NCBI GenBank assembly: GCA_026225945.1
Contig: JAMJFZ010002307.1
Coordinates: forward strand, 7,979,501-8,043,500
DNA from: Cricetomys ansorgei
Lineage: Eukaryota > Chordata > Mammalia > Rodentia > Nesomyidae
Reading direction: 5' to 3'
DNA length: 64,000 nt
Below, one piece after another: positions 46,691 to 56,213 of this stretch; the stretch's first letter is position 1; the number at the start of each line of letters is the position of its first letter. A program made the translations under genes and the position numbers. Below the pieces are notes generated by a model that saw only the letters and a list, made by a program, of their open reading frames with translations, made no database searches and was not told where the DNA came from.

Positions 46691-46963
46691 ACAGCTGTTT
46701 AGACATGAACACATAGCCCATAGTACTAATGTATCCTTGTATCTACTACTCCTACATTGATTTTTACTGATTTTTTTCACATAATGCATTTTCATCATGT
46801 TCTCTCCTCCACCTAACTTTTCTCAGCTTTCTCAGCCTCCCCAATGACCCAACTGTATGTCTTATGTCTCTTCCTCTTTAGAAAATAAAGTAACAGGCAA
46901 AAAAGAAAAAAAAATGAAGAAAGAAAAGCCAGAATACAAAAGAAAAATAAAGAGAAACACAAG

Positions 46964-46965
<2 letters not shown>

Positions 46966-46996
<31 letters not shown>
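46966..46996. repeat. (CA)15 microsatellite
   Basis: Uninterrupted CA run preceded by A/G-rich text (46895-46965). Four overlapping C/V- or H/T-rich open frames are artefacts. Confidence 0.97.
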
Positions 46997-46999
<3 letters not shown>

Positions 47000-47139
47000 T
47001 ACAAGAACACAGAATTGGAAAGTGGAGTATATGAGCGACAGACAAGGAAAACAAAAGCAAACAAACAAAAACTAAAAACAACTAACCAAACAAACTAAGC
47101 AGTATGAGACAAAAAGTCTACAAATTACCTTTCATTTTC

Positions 47140-48500
47140 TGTTCGCCATCTACTGCTGGGCATTGGGCCTACACTTAAGTGCAGTTAACATATCCAATTA
47201 GACTCAAATGGGGAAAATTAATTTTTCCATGCAAATAGTTGCTGATAGCTTCTTGCTTTGGGATGAGTGCTCAAGTCTACCCGCTTCTCTCAGGGTCTGG
47301 ACCCCATATGGTGTGAACTAGTACAGACTCTGCACATGTTGCCAAGTCTCTGTGAGTTCATATGTGTTTCCGTCTTTGTTGTGTCTGGAAGATGCACATG
47401 CACATGCATATGTTGTGTCTGGAAGATGCCTGGAAGATGTCTGGACGACAACCCACATAGAACTGACTGTTCTAAAGTCTCTCACTCTCTGTACATTATC
47501 TAGTTGTGGGTCTGTGAATCTTCTACTGCAAAAGGAAGCCAAAGGAGGCACTGATCTATGGGTGTAACAGAATATCAATAGGTGTCATTTTATTTTTATG
47601 TTTTTTGTAGTAGAACAGTAGTAGGTTGTTTCTCCCAGATCAGTGGTTCAAGATCTTCCTAATCTGTGATCCTTTAATATATTTCCTCATTTCTGGTGAT
47701 CCCCCAACCATAAAATTATTTTTGTTGCTACTTCATAACTGTATTTTTTGCTACTGTTAAGAATCATGATGTAAATATCTGATATACAGATCGTCTTAGG
47801 TGACCCCTATGAAAAGGGCCATTTTATCCCTCAAGGGGTCATGGCCCAAATATTGAGGACAGCTACCCTAATTTCAGATTCTTGGTTATCTGAGCAATGT
47901 CAGGCATGGGTTCTATTTGGTGGAGTGGCCCTAAACCCAATAAAAGTGGTTTGTTACTCCTATAACATTTATACCACTATTGCACTAGCATATCACATAA
48001 ACAGATCATCACTGTTGATTGCAGGATATATATATAAGTTGGTGTTTATATTTCTTCTCTGCATGCAGAGCACCTTTCAGAACCATGAACAGTAAGTGTA
48101 AAGGCCCTGGTTATACACTAACTCAGTAACTCAACTACTGAATGTACAATATGATATATAAGAGTTATCTTTATTAATAAAGTCTTGCCTTAAGTTTGTG
48201 GACAACAACCTTTCCTTGGAAATAGACTGAGTTGTTTGGAAATTTTCAGGGTTCCCATTGCTAATGACTAACCTGGATGTAACCCATTCCTGTGGCTAGA
48301 TGTTCCACTTGGTAGTGAAAATGATTCCTTGATGGGGTATTTTCTCCCCATTATTTGGTGACTCCATTTAAATTTCTTTCACAGGAGTTTCTACAACAGT
48401 AGGTTTCTATTTGAGGAACTATACGGAATCCTACATTCTTTAAAGTTCTTTATTACTTCCTTATTATCCCATTCTCCCTAGTTCTATCATAAATAATAAT
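47140..48500 (-). mobile_element. LINE-1 (Lx-type) 3'UTR, antisense, split by a hAT element
   Basis: Near-continuous match to the reverse of the rodent Lx 3'UTR: ccatctactgctgggcattgggcc, agttgctgatagcttcttgc, gtctctgtgagttcatatgtg, tgtctggaagatg, ctctcactctctgtacatt, cactgatctatgggtgtaacagaat, then after the insertion attcttggttatctgagcaa, gtcaggcatgggttc, ccactattgcactagcatat, gcatgcagagcacctttcag. Overlapping open frames at 47267-47578 are shadows. Confidence 0.9.
47640..47866 (+). mobile_element. hAT-Charlie non-autonomous transposon (RCHARR1-like)
   Basis: Left end cagtggttcaagatcttcct matches the Charlie terminal word cagtggttctcaacctt; body ccaaccataaaattatttttgttgctacttcataactgt, gatatacagatcgtcttaggtgacccctatgaaa, and right end aaggggtcatggcccaaatattgagga. 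It lies within an antisense Lx 3'UTR whose sequence resumes immediately after it. Confidence 0.9.
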
Positions 48501-49555
48501 TTTTAAATTGACTTTCACTGTAAGCTCTGTGACATTACTTTTCTGCTAATACTGATATTTTAAAACCTATAGCTAATTTGCCCAATATAACTGTTATATA
48601 GAAGTTCAAAGTACGACTACCTACAATTTATATATTGATTCTTCTAGGATGAACATTTTTATCACAATCTTTCTATTGAAGTTGTATTGCAAACCCCAAT
48701 TTGTATGTCTACCAGTATCATATGGAGTTCAGCTATTTTATTCTCCATGGTTCACATTGCAGCTATTAAAATTCACTACTACAATTGATGCACCACAGAA
48801 TTTAAGATTTAAAATTTTATTTTCTTAGCAAATAATAGGTTTAGTTTTTTTATCCCTTATAAAGAAAATTGTTTGTACTTTACTCTATTTTCCTGTTGTG
48901 TTATCTTATTTTTATTTCAGATAGAAATGAATTTTTCATATGCTCCATAATTAAAATATAAATGTTATTGATAATTTTGCATCTGCAATTTTTCTTCTAC
49001 TTTATAATAATTTTTGATTAATAAAAATACTGTTTTAATGTATCCTTAAGAAACTATTTGTTTGCACTTTAAAACCATGTTTATTTTTATCTATATAGAT
49101 TACATTTACTATTTTATATAAAAGCAGGAAAAATAACTTACCTACTTAACAATAGTTGTTGCAGCTCCAAGAGCAGGTGGTATTCATTGATTTCTGTGTG
49201 TGCATGTTTTTGTACCTAGATATTCGTTTCCATTCTCTGGCTTATTTTTGATAATGACAGTATTACATTGCTGTACTTAAGCCTACATTCACAAGGACAT
49301 TATCCATCCATTTGTATTTCTTTTAAGGAATATATTGTTAATATTTCTTTTAAAATAATTTTCTATTTAATTTAAATGTAAGAAGTTTCTTGATGACTTA
49401 TATGAAAAACTCTTACGATCTAGACAAAAGTAATAATACATTTATACAGAATCATTTAAAAAACATTGTTTTCTGTATGGATACAATGTTTTCTTGTAAC
49501 ATTAAAATTGTATACAGTTAATAATTGTATGTAGAGAGGCAGTGTTATTTGTTTA
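48501..49555. other. unassigned AT-rich stretch
   Basis: No gene or repeat recognised; possibly more antisense L1 in the first 100-200 bases. Confidence 0.45.
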
Positions 49556-50040
49556 TTTATGTCTTGGTTTGCTTAGTGTCCTTGAAGATTTTTTTTTTTC
49601 TTGAAGTCAAAACATCATGAACTGACCCTGCTGCTAACATAGATATTCTCTTTATCTTCCTCCAGATTCTGTTCTGAAAATACAACTCATACCAAGGAGT
49701 ATCCTGTCTTCTGTTCACAAACTTGTCCTTGAGGAAATAAACAGCACACTCTCCATGAATTAAGCAATGAAAACCCACTATTCCCGATTTGTTAGACCAT
49801 TGCTCTTGGCAGAAGTCAGGCAGAAGATCTCAGGGCATTTTAGAAAATGTAAAAACTCCACAGCAGTGAGCTCAGTGAGGCTCTGTTTAAAATTCTTTTT
49901 GCCAGAATTTGCTGGGGATTTTACTTCAGAGTATCCCTTGCAGCCCCGTGGGATCACAAATCTCAGAATAATTCACCTCTGGGCTCATGTGGCTTTTGGC
50001 ACAGCAATGGAGGGTTGAATTGCATGTCTGAAAAAAAAAA
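49556..50040 (-). other. unidentified block with open frame (retrocopy or LTR?)
   Basis: Less AT-rich than both flanks. On the minus strand it begins with a 10-nt T run followed by CAG (near 50040-50018), runs through a 73-codon frame (49557-49778, start ATGGGATTT... is TTG-like in context) rich in K, R, W and Y, and ends near ataaataaac, which contains AATAAA. Upstream in-frame stops argue against an intact gene. I cannot identify a parent protein; an old LTR is an equal alternative. Confidence 0.25.
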
Positions 50041-50388
50041 CTCATAGTTAAGAAAATAATCTTTGTCCAATAAAAATGTTACCTGCTTTACAGTTTTAGA
50101 ACAACAGAAACAGAAAAAAATTAAAATAAAATAAAATAAATAAAAATTTAAAATTTTAAAATATTAATTTGCTTGAAAATAATGTAACATTTAAAATAAA
50201 TTATGTAAAAAATAATGTAATGTAAAATATAAATAGAGGAGAAAGGAGATAAACATACATGGAGACACATGTATGTGGATGTATACATAACTAATACAAG
50301 ACCACTAGGGCAAATCAGGCCATTTCAGTGAATCATAAGGCCACACTGTGCTTTTTCTTTCTTTTTTAAATATTTATGTAGTATTTGC
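50041..50388. other. A-rich simple sequence and unassigned DNA
   Basis: (AAAAT)n-like text at 50116-50170, otherwise no feature. Confidence 0.6.
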
Positions 50389-50389
50389 T

Positions 50390-50704
50390 CTTGTGTGTGT
50401 GCCTATTCCAACATTAAGTCTTTTCATACACCTGTGCACACATGATGAAGCCAGAGGTTGACATCAGATATCTTCCATAGTTACTCTTCACCTTATGCAA
50501 CGAGGAAATGTATATCAGTTGAATCTAGGACTCTCTGAGATGCTGCTAGTTTGGGTGGCCTCCTGGTACCAGGAGTCCCTATGTCTGCCTACTAGAATGA
50601 TGGGAACATTGTCACCTTTGCCTGGTTTTTATGTAGGTGGTAGAGAACCAAAGTCTTTGCACCTGTGAGGTAAGTGCTTTATTACCGAGCTATCTCTCCA
50701 GGCC
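50390..50704 (-). mobile_element. B4-type composite SINE (antisense)
   Basis: Reverse B4: gaagccagaggttgacatcagatatcttcc, ttactcttcaccttatg, ctgcctactagaatgatgggaaca, gtgaggtaagtgctttattaccgagctatctctccaggcc. Full-length. Confidence 0.86.
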
Positions 50705-50742
50705 CTATACTATATATTTTTTCCTTTAAGTAAGATTAATGC

Positions 50743-50744
<2 letters not shown>

Positions 50745-50783
<39 letters not shown>
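50745..50783. repeat. (CA)19 microsatellite
   Basis: Uninterrupted CA, then looser CATA/CACG text to about 50825. Confidence 0.97.
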
Positions 50784-50786
<3 letters not shown>

Positions 50787-51429
50787 CATATACACAAACA
50801 CGGGCATGCACACATACACTCATTCACATTTATTTATCTTGTTTTCTATCATATATTTGTATTTCTATATAGATAGATACAGATATAGAAGAGAGATACA
50901 CATGTATGTGTATATATGCAGTACTGTAAAATTAAAATCCAAATTTTTATTTTTAAAAAGTGATTTTAACACTACAATAACTGAAAAATTAAACTTACAT
51001 GTTCTTCTTAGAATATGAATTTATACTATATATTGAAATCTAAATTAGGTTTGAGAAAGCTAGACTTTTTTACTTTAATAGTGATTGGATGGAAATAATG
51101 CAACACAAGAAACTTACTTATTTAAAATAGGCATAAAATTTGATTATTTTGATGGAAGGTATCCATGATTTAAAAGAGAACTTAAAACCAATTTTATAGA
51201 TTAAGAGTGTTTTTCTGACCAAAATCTCATTGTATGTTCTATAATAGTGTACCATATTGAGGGCAGAAAAGCTCATAAAAAGTAATTTTAGACCAATTGA
51301 AGTAGATCACTAATGAGCTACGGAGTGTTACCTTCCATGAGTAAAACCTGTTACACATTCTCTTTGACTACTTTGAGATTGTTGATCCATCTCCCTATTT
51401 ATAGGATTTTTCTTTCTCCTTTCTTTCCC

Positions 51430-51520
51430 ATTTCCCTCCTTGAGGCCATCTGGCTATGTAGCCCAAGAGGTCCTCAGATTCCATCTCTGCCTCCCAAGAT
51501 CAGAGATCAGTGTCAACACA
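51430..51520 (-). mobile_element. B1 SINE fragment (antisense)
   Basis: ggctatgtagcccaagaggtcctcag, ccatctctgcctcccaagatc, consistent with a shortened reverse B1. Confidence 0.5.
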
Positions 51521-52487
51521 ATTGACTGCTTATAGAGCTGAATTGGCCTACATTCTGTTTATTCTATAAAAGTGAAATCTTAATTTTAAATTTGTCAAAG
51601 AAAACAGTTTTATGCATTATATGAAGTTGTCAAGTTGAATTAACTACTTAGTATAAGTTATTTCAGTTCATAGATATACCATCTTAACCCATAATGTTCT
51701 GGAAAAAAATTAAAATAATTGAAGCAGAAAAGGAGTCAAACTGATTTGGTTAATCTAATTGTACAGTAGTTAAAGACATAAAAACATATAACTCACTTCT
51801 ATTCCCAAGTAAGTAAAACCAGTCCAAGAAATTAGGCAATTATTCATCACATTAAGACTCCTTTGTGAAAGTATGAGTTAAATTATATTGAGAAAACAAG
51901 GCAAATATTTTCTCATGCTTATTTGCTAATTCATAATTTTAAATCCAATCTTTAGTTTCCAAAGTAATTAGTGAAACATTCATTGGAAATATATAAGATT
52001 TTAGTACTAAATCATTGTTACATAAGCTAATACACAAACCATTTTATAGTAATTTAGGTAAAGGAAAAATTATGTATTAATATTATGAATCACAATCGTA
52101 ATTTTGTTTTATTAATTACTTGGGAAGAAGTGTCTATCCCTTTTCCTCCATGTGACATAACTGACAGTTAAATTTAATCATAAAAAGGCAGGTTTCAGTT
52201 GAGGATGTATTTGGAAATCAGAGAAAACTATAAACATTGAAGACTTGGTAAATAAGCCTACGTTCCAATGCGGTGTATGTGGGCACAAATGCTTGTGTTT
52301 TGATTTTGTTTATTAAAAATACTGACACTGAAAATACCCTAATTAATGACTACTTTACTTTTAGATGCTGAAAACTTGTCTGTTTCATAGAATTAGCCTA
52401 AAAATTGAATGAATTTGATTGTATTGCATTGTGTAAAAATGTTAAATTTATCTGTTAAGGTATGAGATGAATGTTTAAGAAATTTTG
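51521..52487. other. unassigned AT-rich stretch
   Basis: No gene or repeat recognised. Confidence 0.5.
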
Positions 52488-52705
52488 CATATTGGGGTAG
52501 AAAAGATGCCTCAAAGGTGGAGTGCTTACTGGCTTTAAGAAGGTGAATGTTCTATTACAGCACCCATGTCAGGGAGCTCTGAGCTGCCTGTAACTTACAG
52601 ACTCAGTGGATTTGACAGCCTCTCTAGCCTCTGAGAACACCTGCACTTTAGTGTACATACTTATACACATATATACATGCAAAAGCGTAGTAGGCATTAA
52701 AAAAA
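52488..52705 (+). mobile_element. B3-type SINE
   Basis: Sense: ggggtagaaaagatgcctca, gtggagtgcttactgg, agctctgagctgcctgtaact, gatttgacagcctctctagcctctga, with gcattaaaaaaat as tail. Full-length, diverged. Confidence 0.82.
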
Positions 52706-52829
52706 TCCTATTTTAGAATGCAGTATAAAGTTTCTCTATATATTTGGCTGTAGTAGTTGTTTTTGTTGCTTTTAAGTAAATATAAGGCTACCTTGTGAAT
52801 TTATATCCCTAAACGAATGTTCTCTGTTC

Positions 52830-53200
52830 CAGTCCTCTTTTAAAGCCATCCAATCAGAATTGTTGCATATTTCAATCAGTGTACCTAACAATCTAACCAT
52901 ACATCAGTTAAGCAGCATTAAGAATTTGCCTTAAATTTTCAGAGGAGAAAACGGCGAAATAAAATTAAAAATTTTAATTTTTAATGAAAAGCGAAAATCC
53001 AGCTGACAAATTAAAGAACAATATCTGTCTTCCCTAATCATGGGAGCTGTCGTTGTCTCAGACATTATAATTAGCTTTTAATTATATAAGTTTTTGCTAG
53101 GTCTGTATGCTAGCTATGGGAAACCAAATATAATTAAGGCAAAGTCTTTGACTTGAATTAGCACTATAATTTTAGGGGAGCCATAGGCATAAAGGTAGAT
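52830..53200. promoter_or_regulatory. candidate conserved non-coding element
   Basis: Repeat-free and dense in homeodomain-type cores: aattaaaaattttaatttttaatg, ataattagcttttaattata, aatataattaagg, gacaaattaaag, with preserved CpGs (acggcg, agcgaaa, tgtcgttg). Contains a 22-bp perfect palindromic stretch at 52964-52985. The pattern resembles developmental enhancers, but conservation cannot be judged from one sequence. Confidence 0.25.
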
Positions 53201-53799
53201 GATTGTAACATAATGGCCTGATAGAGAGCCCTAGAGAAGGTGACTGACTCATAGCTAATAAAAAAAGAATGCTAATTCAATAGAGTTGAGAGACTATATA
53301 TGAAGAGGTACTTTTACTTATTTCTTAGGGTAATGCTGAAAAGATTTAGTAGAGTATGTTAGACATTTGATAAATAGTCATTGATAAGATGGAAATAGTT
53401 GAGAAGGGGAAAAAAAGAAAATGTTATTTTTATAGTTTTATCAAAAAATTATAAAAATGATAAAAGGAAAACGTAAATTGAATATTATGATAAATATCTT
53501 GTTTTCAGAAATTTCTTCTATCAATCATCCTAGCTGAGTTCAGAATTCAGCACATTCTTGTGGGTAAAAGAATGGGAGGACACAGAGAACAGAACTCCAT
53601 CAGGAGGTATGTTGTCTTTACCCAACAATAAAGTTGGAACCATGTCTAGAATTATACATTATGAAAAAAGAAATAACGTATTTGTAGCAGGAAGTAATAA
53701 CTTAATAGTAATCTTAAAAATAATCATTTAAATTTAATAAAAAGAAGAAAGTAGCTATCAAAGAGGGCTAAAGAAGAAAAGAGATGGTGTTCTCTAATT
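53201..53799. other. unassigned AT-rich stretch
   Basis: No gene or repeat recognised. Confidence 0.5.
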
Positions 53800-53935
53800 T
53801 GTATACTGTTATTGTATTTTTAGATGACAAATATTATATATCTATGAAGTATCATCTGTTGTTTTGAAATATATTTATTGTGGAATGATCTAAACAAACT
53901 TATTACCATATTTAGACTTTCAACCACTTATAAAT
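53800..53935 (-). mobile_element. old LINE-1 (L1M-type) 3'UTR fragment
   Basis: Antisense: tttttagatgacaaatattatatat, gttgttttgaaatatatttattgtggaatg, atctaaacaaacttattaccatatt, against the L1M wording ttttgaaatatgtatacattgtggaatggctaaat. Confidence 0.75.
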
Positions 53936-54464
53936 GAGTCACCAGAAGTATCAGAACAAGCCAGTCTTCAACTATACAAATAGACTAGCAGTTTGGATTC
54001 TACTCTAGGACTCATGACCTATCTAGTCAGAGGTTCTTAACCCTCAGAGTATAAAATGTCTTGGGCTCTGATGAAAGTTGGCTATTGCATAAGCCTTCAG
54101 TCCTTATTTATTGGCTCCATTCTCCCAGTTCCTACCACCTCTAGTGCAGTGCTGATAGAAATCAGAAAACATTACACCTGAAACAACTGGATGTAACATT
54201 GATTTAATATATACCAGTAATTGCATATTGAATCTACATTAAAGAAATCAGGATCAAAATATGTGCAATCATTTAAATATTTTAGAAAATGCATTTGATA
54301 GAGTTTAAAATACATCGATGATTAAACAAAGAAGAAAAACAAAATCTCTTGAGATGTTTTTACAAAAAAAATTTGAAGAGGAGAAATAGACAAAAAAATT
54401 CTCAGTATCATGGATTCAAAAAATAGTAGTAAAATATGTAGGAATGAATGTGGATTTATTATTA

Positions 54465-54856
54465 CTTCTTACTATCCAATCTTCAAATCTAAGCATAGAA
54501 TATTTCAGCCTCTGAAACTTACTGTTGACTGACTCACTCTAACTAGCTCCTTCTGAACTCAGAGCTGCACTGAACTCAACTGACTCTTCTGATTGGCTGA
54601 AACAATTCACTGTTTTGACTCAAATTCTTCACCAGGCTGCTGGTTCAAACTGACCTTCTGAGCTGGCTGACTGTTTCTGACTGAATTCATCTGACTCTGG
54701 CTGACTCCTGAAACTTCTTTGACTGAACTGCTCTGCTTGGTTTCATACTGATTCTCGCTGTTAGCTGACTCTGTCTTCCAAACTCACTATCCTGTCTGAC
54801 ATTGACTCCTTCTGGGAAACTACCTCTATGTCTAATCTGACTGATTCTCTACCTCA
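54465..54856 (-). mobile_element. LTR copy D of the ERV family, truncated, inverted
   Basis: Its reverse complement aligns by eye with LTR copy A (about 2520-2720): gccagccagagtcagatgaa, gtcagaaacagtcagcc, gctcagaaggtcagtttgaacc, gaatttgagtcaaaacag, gagctagttagagtgagtcag. The family's first 250 bases or so (ggctgctct block) and its 3' end are absent. Directly abuts the Pola1-derived fragment. Confidence 0.78.
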
Positions 54857-55410
54857 CTGTCCCCTTTTACCAATGGAAGGTGATTTGAATCCACTTGAAC
54901 TTCCTGAGCTGAGAAATTGCTTTCATCTTCCTGATCAGTGTCCCAACATGAGACATCTGGGAGAGAAAACTTTCTAAATAAGAAGTGGTCCCTGTCTTAG
55001 TATCTGCCCCATGTTTCATCTTCTCAATTGGATCACTGTCTTGGTCCCTGGTCTTGGCATTCACAGGCTCCCCATCTATCTCCTCAGATTCCATGGGCTC
55101 ATAAATGTCACAATCTTCACACTCTATTATCCCCAACTCTTGCTCATCTTCTGGACACTCTGGCCAGTCCAGATCTCCAGTAAAATCAGCATGTTTAAGA
55201 GGAAAGGGAGTTAGCAGAGGCTCCTTCCTGAGGACAAGGGAAGCAGGATTTCTGACAGAACTGCTTTAGGGGTGTGTACTGAGAAAGGATCGAGCCAAGT
55301 TCCAGCGGATTTTTTTTTCTTTGGTATCAATACAGATGGTGGTGCTATTTGGGATTTCTCAGTGTTCAGATCCTGTAGAATGTCACCTAGCAGATCATCC
55401 TGGGTGACAG
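54857..55410 (-). pseudogene. Pola1: intron-less fragment of DNA polymerase alpha catalytic subunit, broken
   Basis: Minus-strand translation over three frames matches the N-terminal regulatory part of POLA1, ahead of the exonuclease/polymerase domains. Recognisable pieces in order: [10 protein letters not shown] and [10 protein letters not shown] (frame 1, about 55402-55250), [13 protein letters not shown] and an acidic stretch with EPMESEE (frame 2, about 55245-54960), [14 protein letters not shown] (frame 3, about 54955-54860). Two single-base frameshifts separate them. About 180 codons are represented of a parent of roughly 1460. It is contiguous where the parent should have several exons, so RNA-derived. 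No start, no 3'UTR and no A-tail; both ends run into LTR-associated sequence. Identification is from memory of POLA1 wording; a retroviral gag alternative was considered and dropped because the POLA1 match holds in three consecutive frames. Confidence 0.82.
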
Positions 55411-55647
55411 CTCAACAAGCTGGCTGAAAAACAAGAAGTGGTAGTTCATCAGACTGGAAAACTTTGATGCTGAAATGGACATTTGCTGAAAGAATATTGA
55501 AGAGAATTCAACAGATAATCAGAACTGATAATTGTTGCAGTTATGGAAGATCAATGTATCGATGGCTGAAGTGGACCTTCAACAGGAGATTAAACTGAGT
55601 TAGAGCTATTTCCAGCACAATTAATAGCTTAAACATAAAGGGGAAGT
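55411..55647 (+). mobile_element. probable ERV 3' internal end with polypurine tract
   Basis: Sequence between the Pola1-derived fragment and LTR copy C. It ends AAAGGGGAAG at 55637-55646, one base before the LTR's TGTAGAG, as a plus-strand polypurine tract should. The remaining 220 bases have no recognised coding match; part nearest 55410-55440 may still be Pola1-derived. No intact viral gene. Confidence 0.5.
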
Positions 55648-56213
55648 TGTAGAGAAATATTTAATCTTTTAATTCAGCAACATGGCTGCTCTGGAAAAGG
55701 ATCATATTCAAGGTCTGTGTGATCCAGCTGGAATGAAGCACATGCCTTCAAGTAACCCAACTAAAAAGGCAATGGTGGTACATACCTTTAATCCCAACTG
55801 TCAGATATAAAAGAAAGCAGTAAGTTTAGAAGTAGGTCACAGTACTCAGTTCATGGCCTTCAGTTCATGGTACTCAGTTCAGAGTACATAGTCAGTTCAG
55901 AGTTAAGAGAGAAGCAATGGAGATTGAGAGAATAGAAGGAGATTGAGTCTGAGCATGCTAATTAACTGGGAATCTAAAAGTCAGAGGCAGAATGAAGTAC
56001 AGAGTACATGCCTTTAATCCCAAGTCTGAGGGTGAATCAGAGTAAAGATTTGGCAGAATGGCATCTAAGATGATGAATCAGAGGAAGAGTTAACAAAGTG
56101 AGTTAGAGTGAACTCAGTCAGCAATAAGTCTTGGGAGTTGAAAAGCTCCAGGACTAGGTCCAGGGATTGAATTAGCAAATAAACTGCCTTTTACATCTAC
56201 CTCTACAAAAACA
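55648..56213 (+). mobile_element. LTR copy C of the ERV family (3' LTR-like)
   Basis: Starts TGTAGAGAAATATTTAATC, ends ...CTACAAAAACA; about 566 bp. Shares caacatggctgctct, acctttaatcccaac, repeated cagttcag words, ccagggattgaattagcaaataaac with copies A and B. Two B1-like words (acctttaatccc near 55790, gcctttaatccc near 56007) are part of the family. The adjacent polypurine tract marks it as a 3' LTR. Confidence 0.82.

Noticed and set aside
54858..54870. Polypurine tract (plus-strand ccccttttac) at the edge of inverted LTR copy D
   Set aside because: On the minus strand these bases translate in frame as the LPLVKG end of the Pola1-like match, so they are coding remnants and not a retroviral primer site.
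54867..55136. Retroviral gag-like open frame (89 codons, minus)
   Set aside because: The acidic frame looked gag-like at first, but with the frames before and after it the order of residues matches POLA1; a viral origin is unnecessary.
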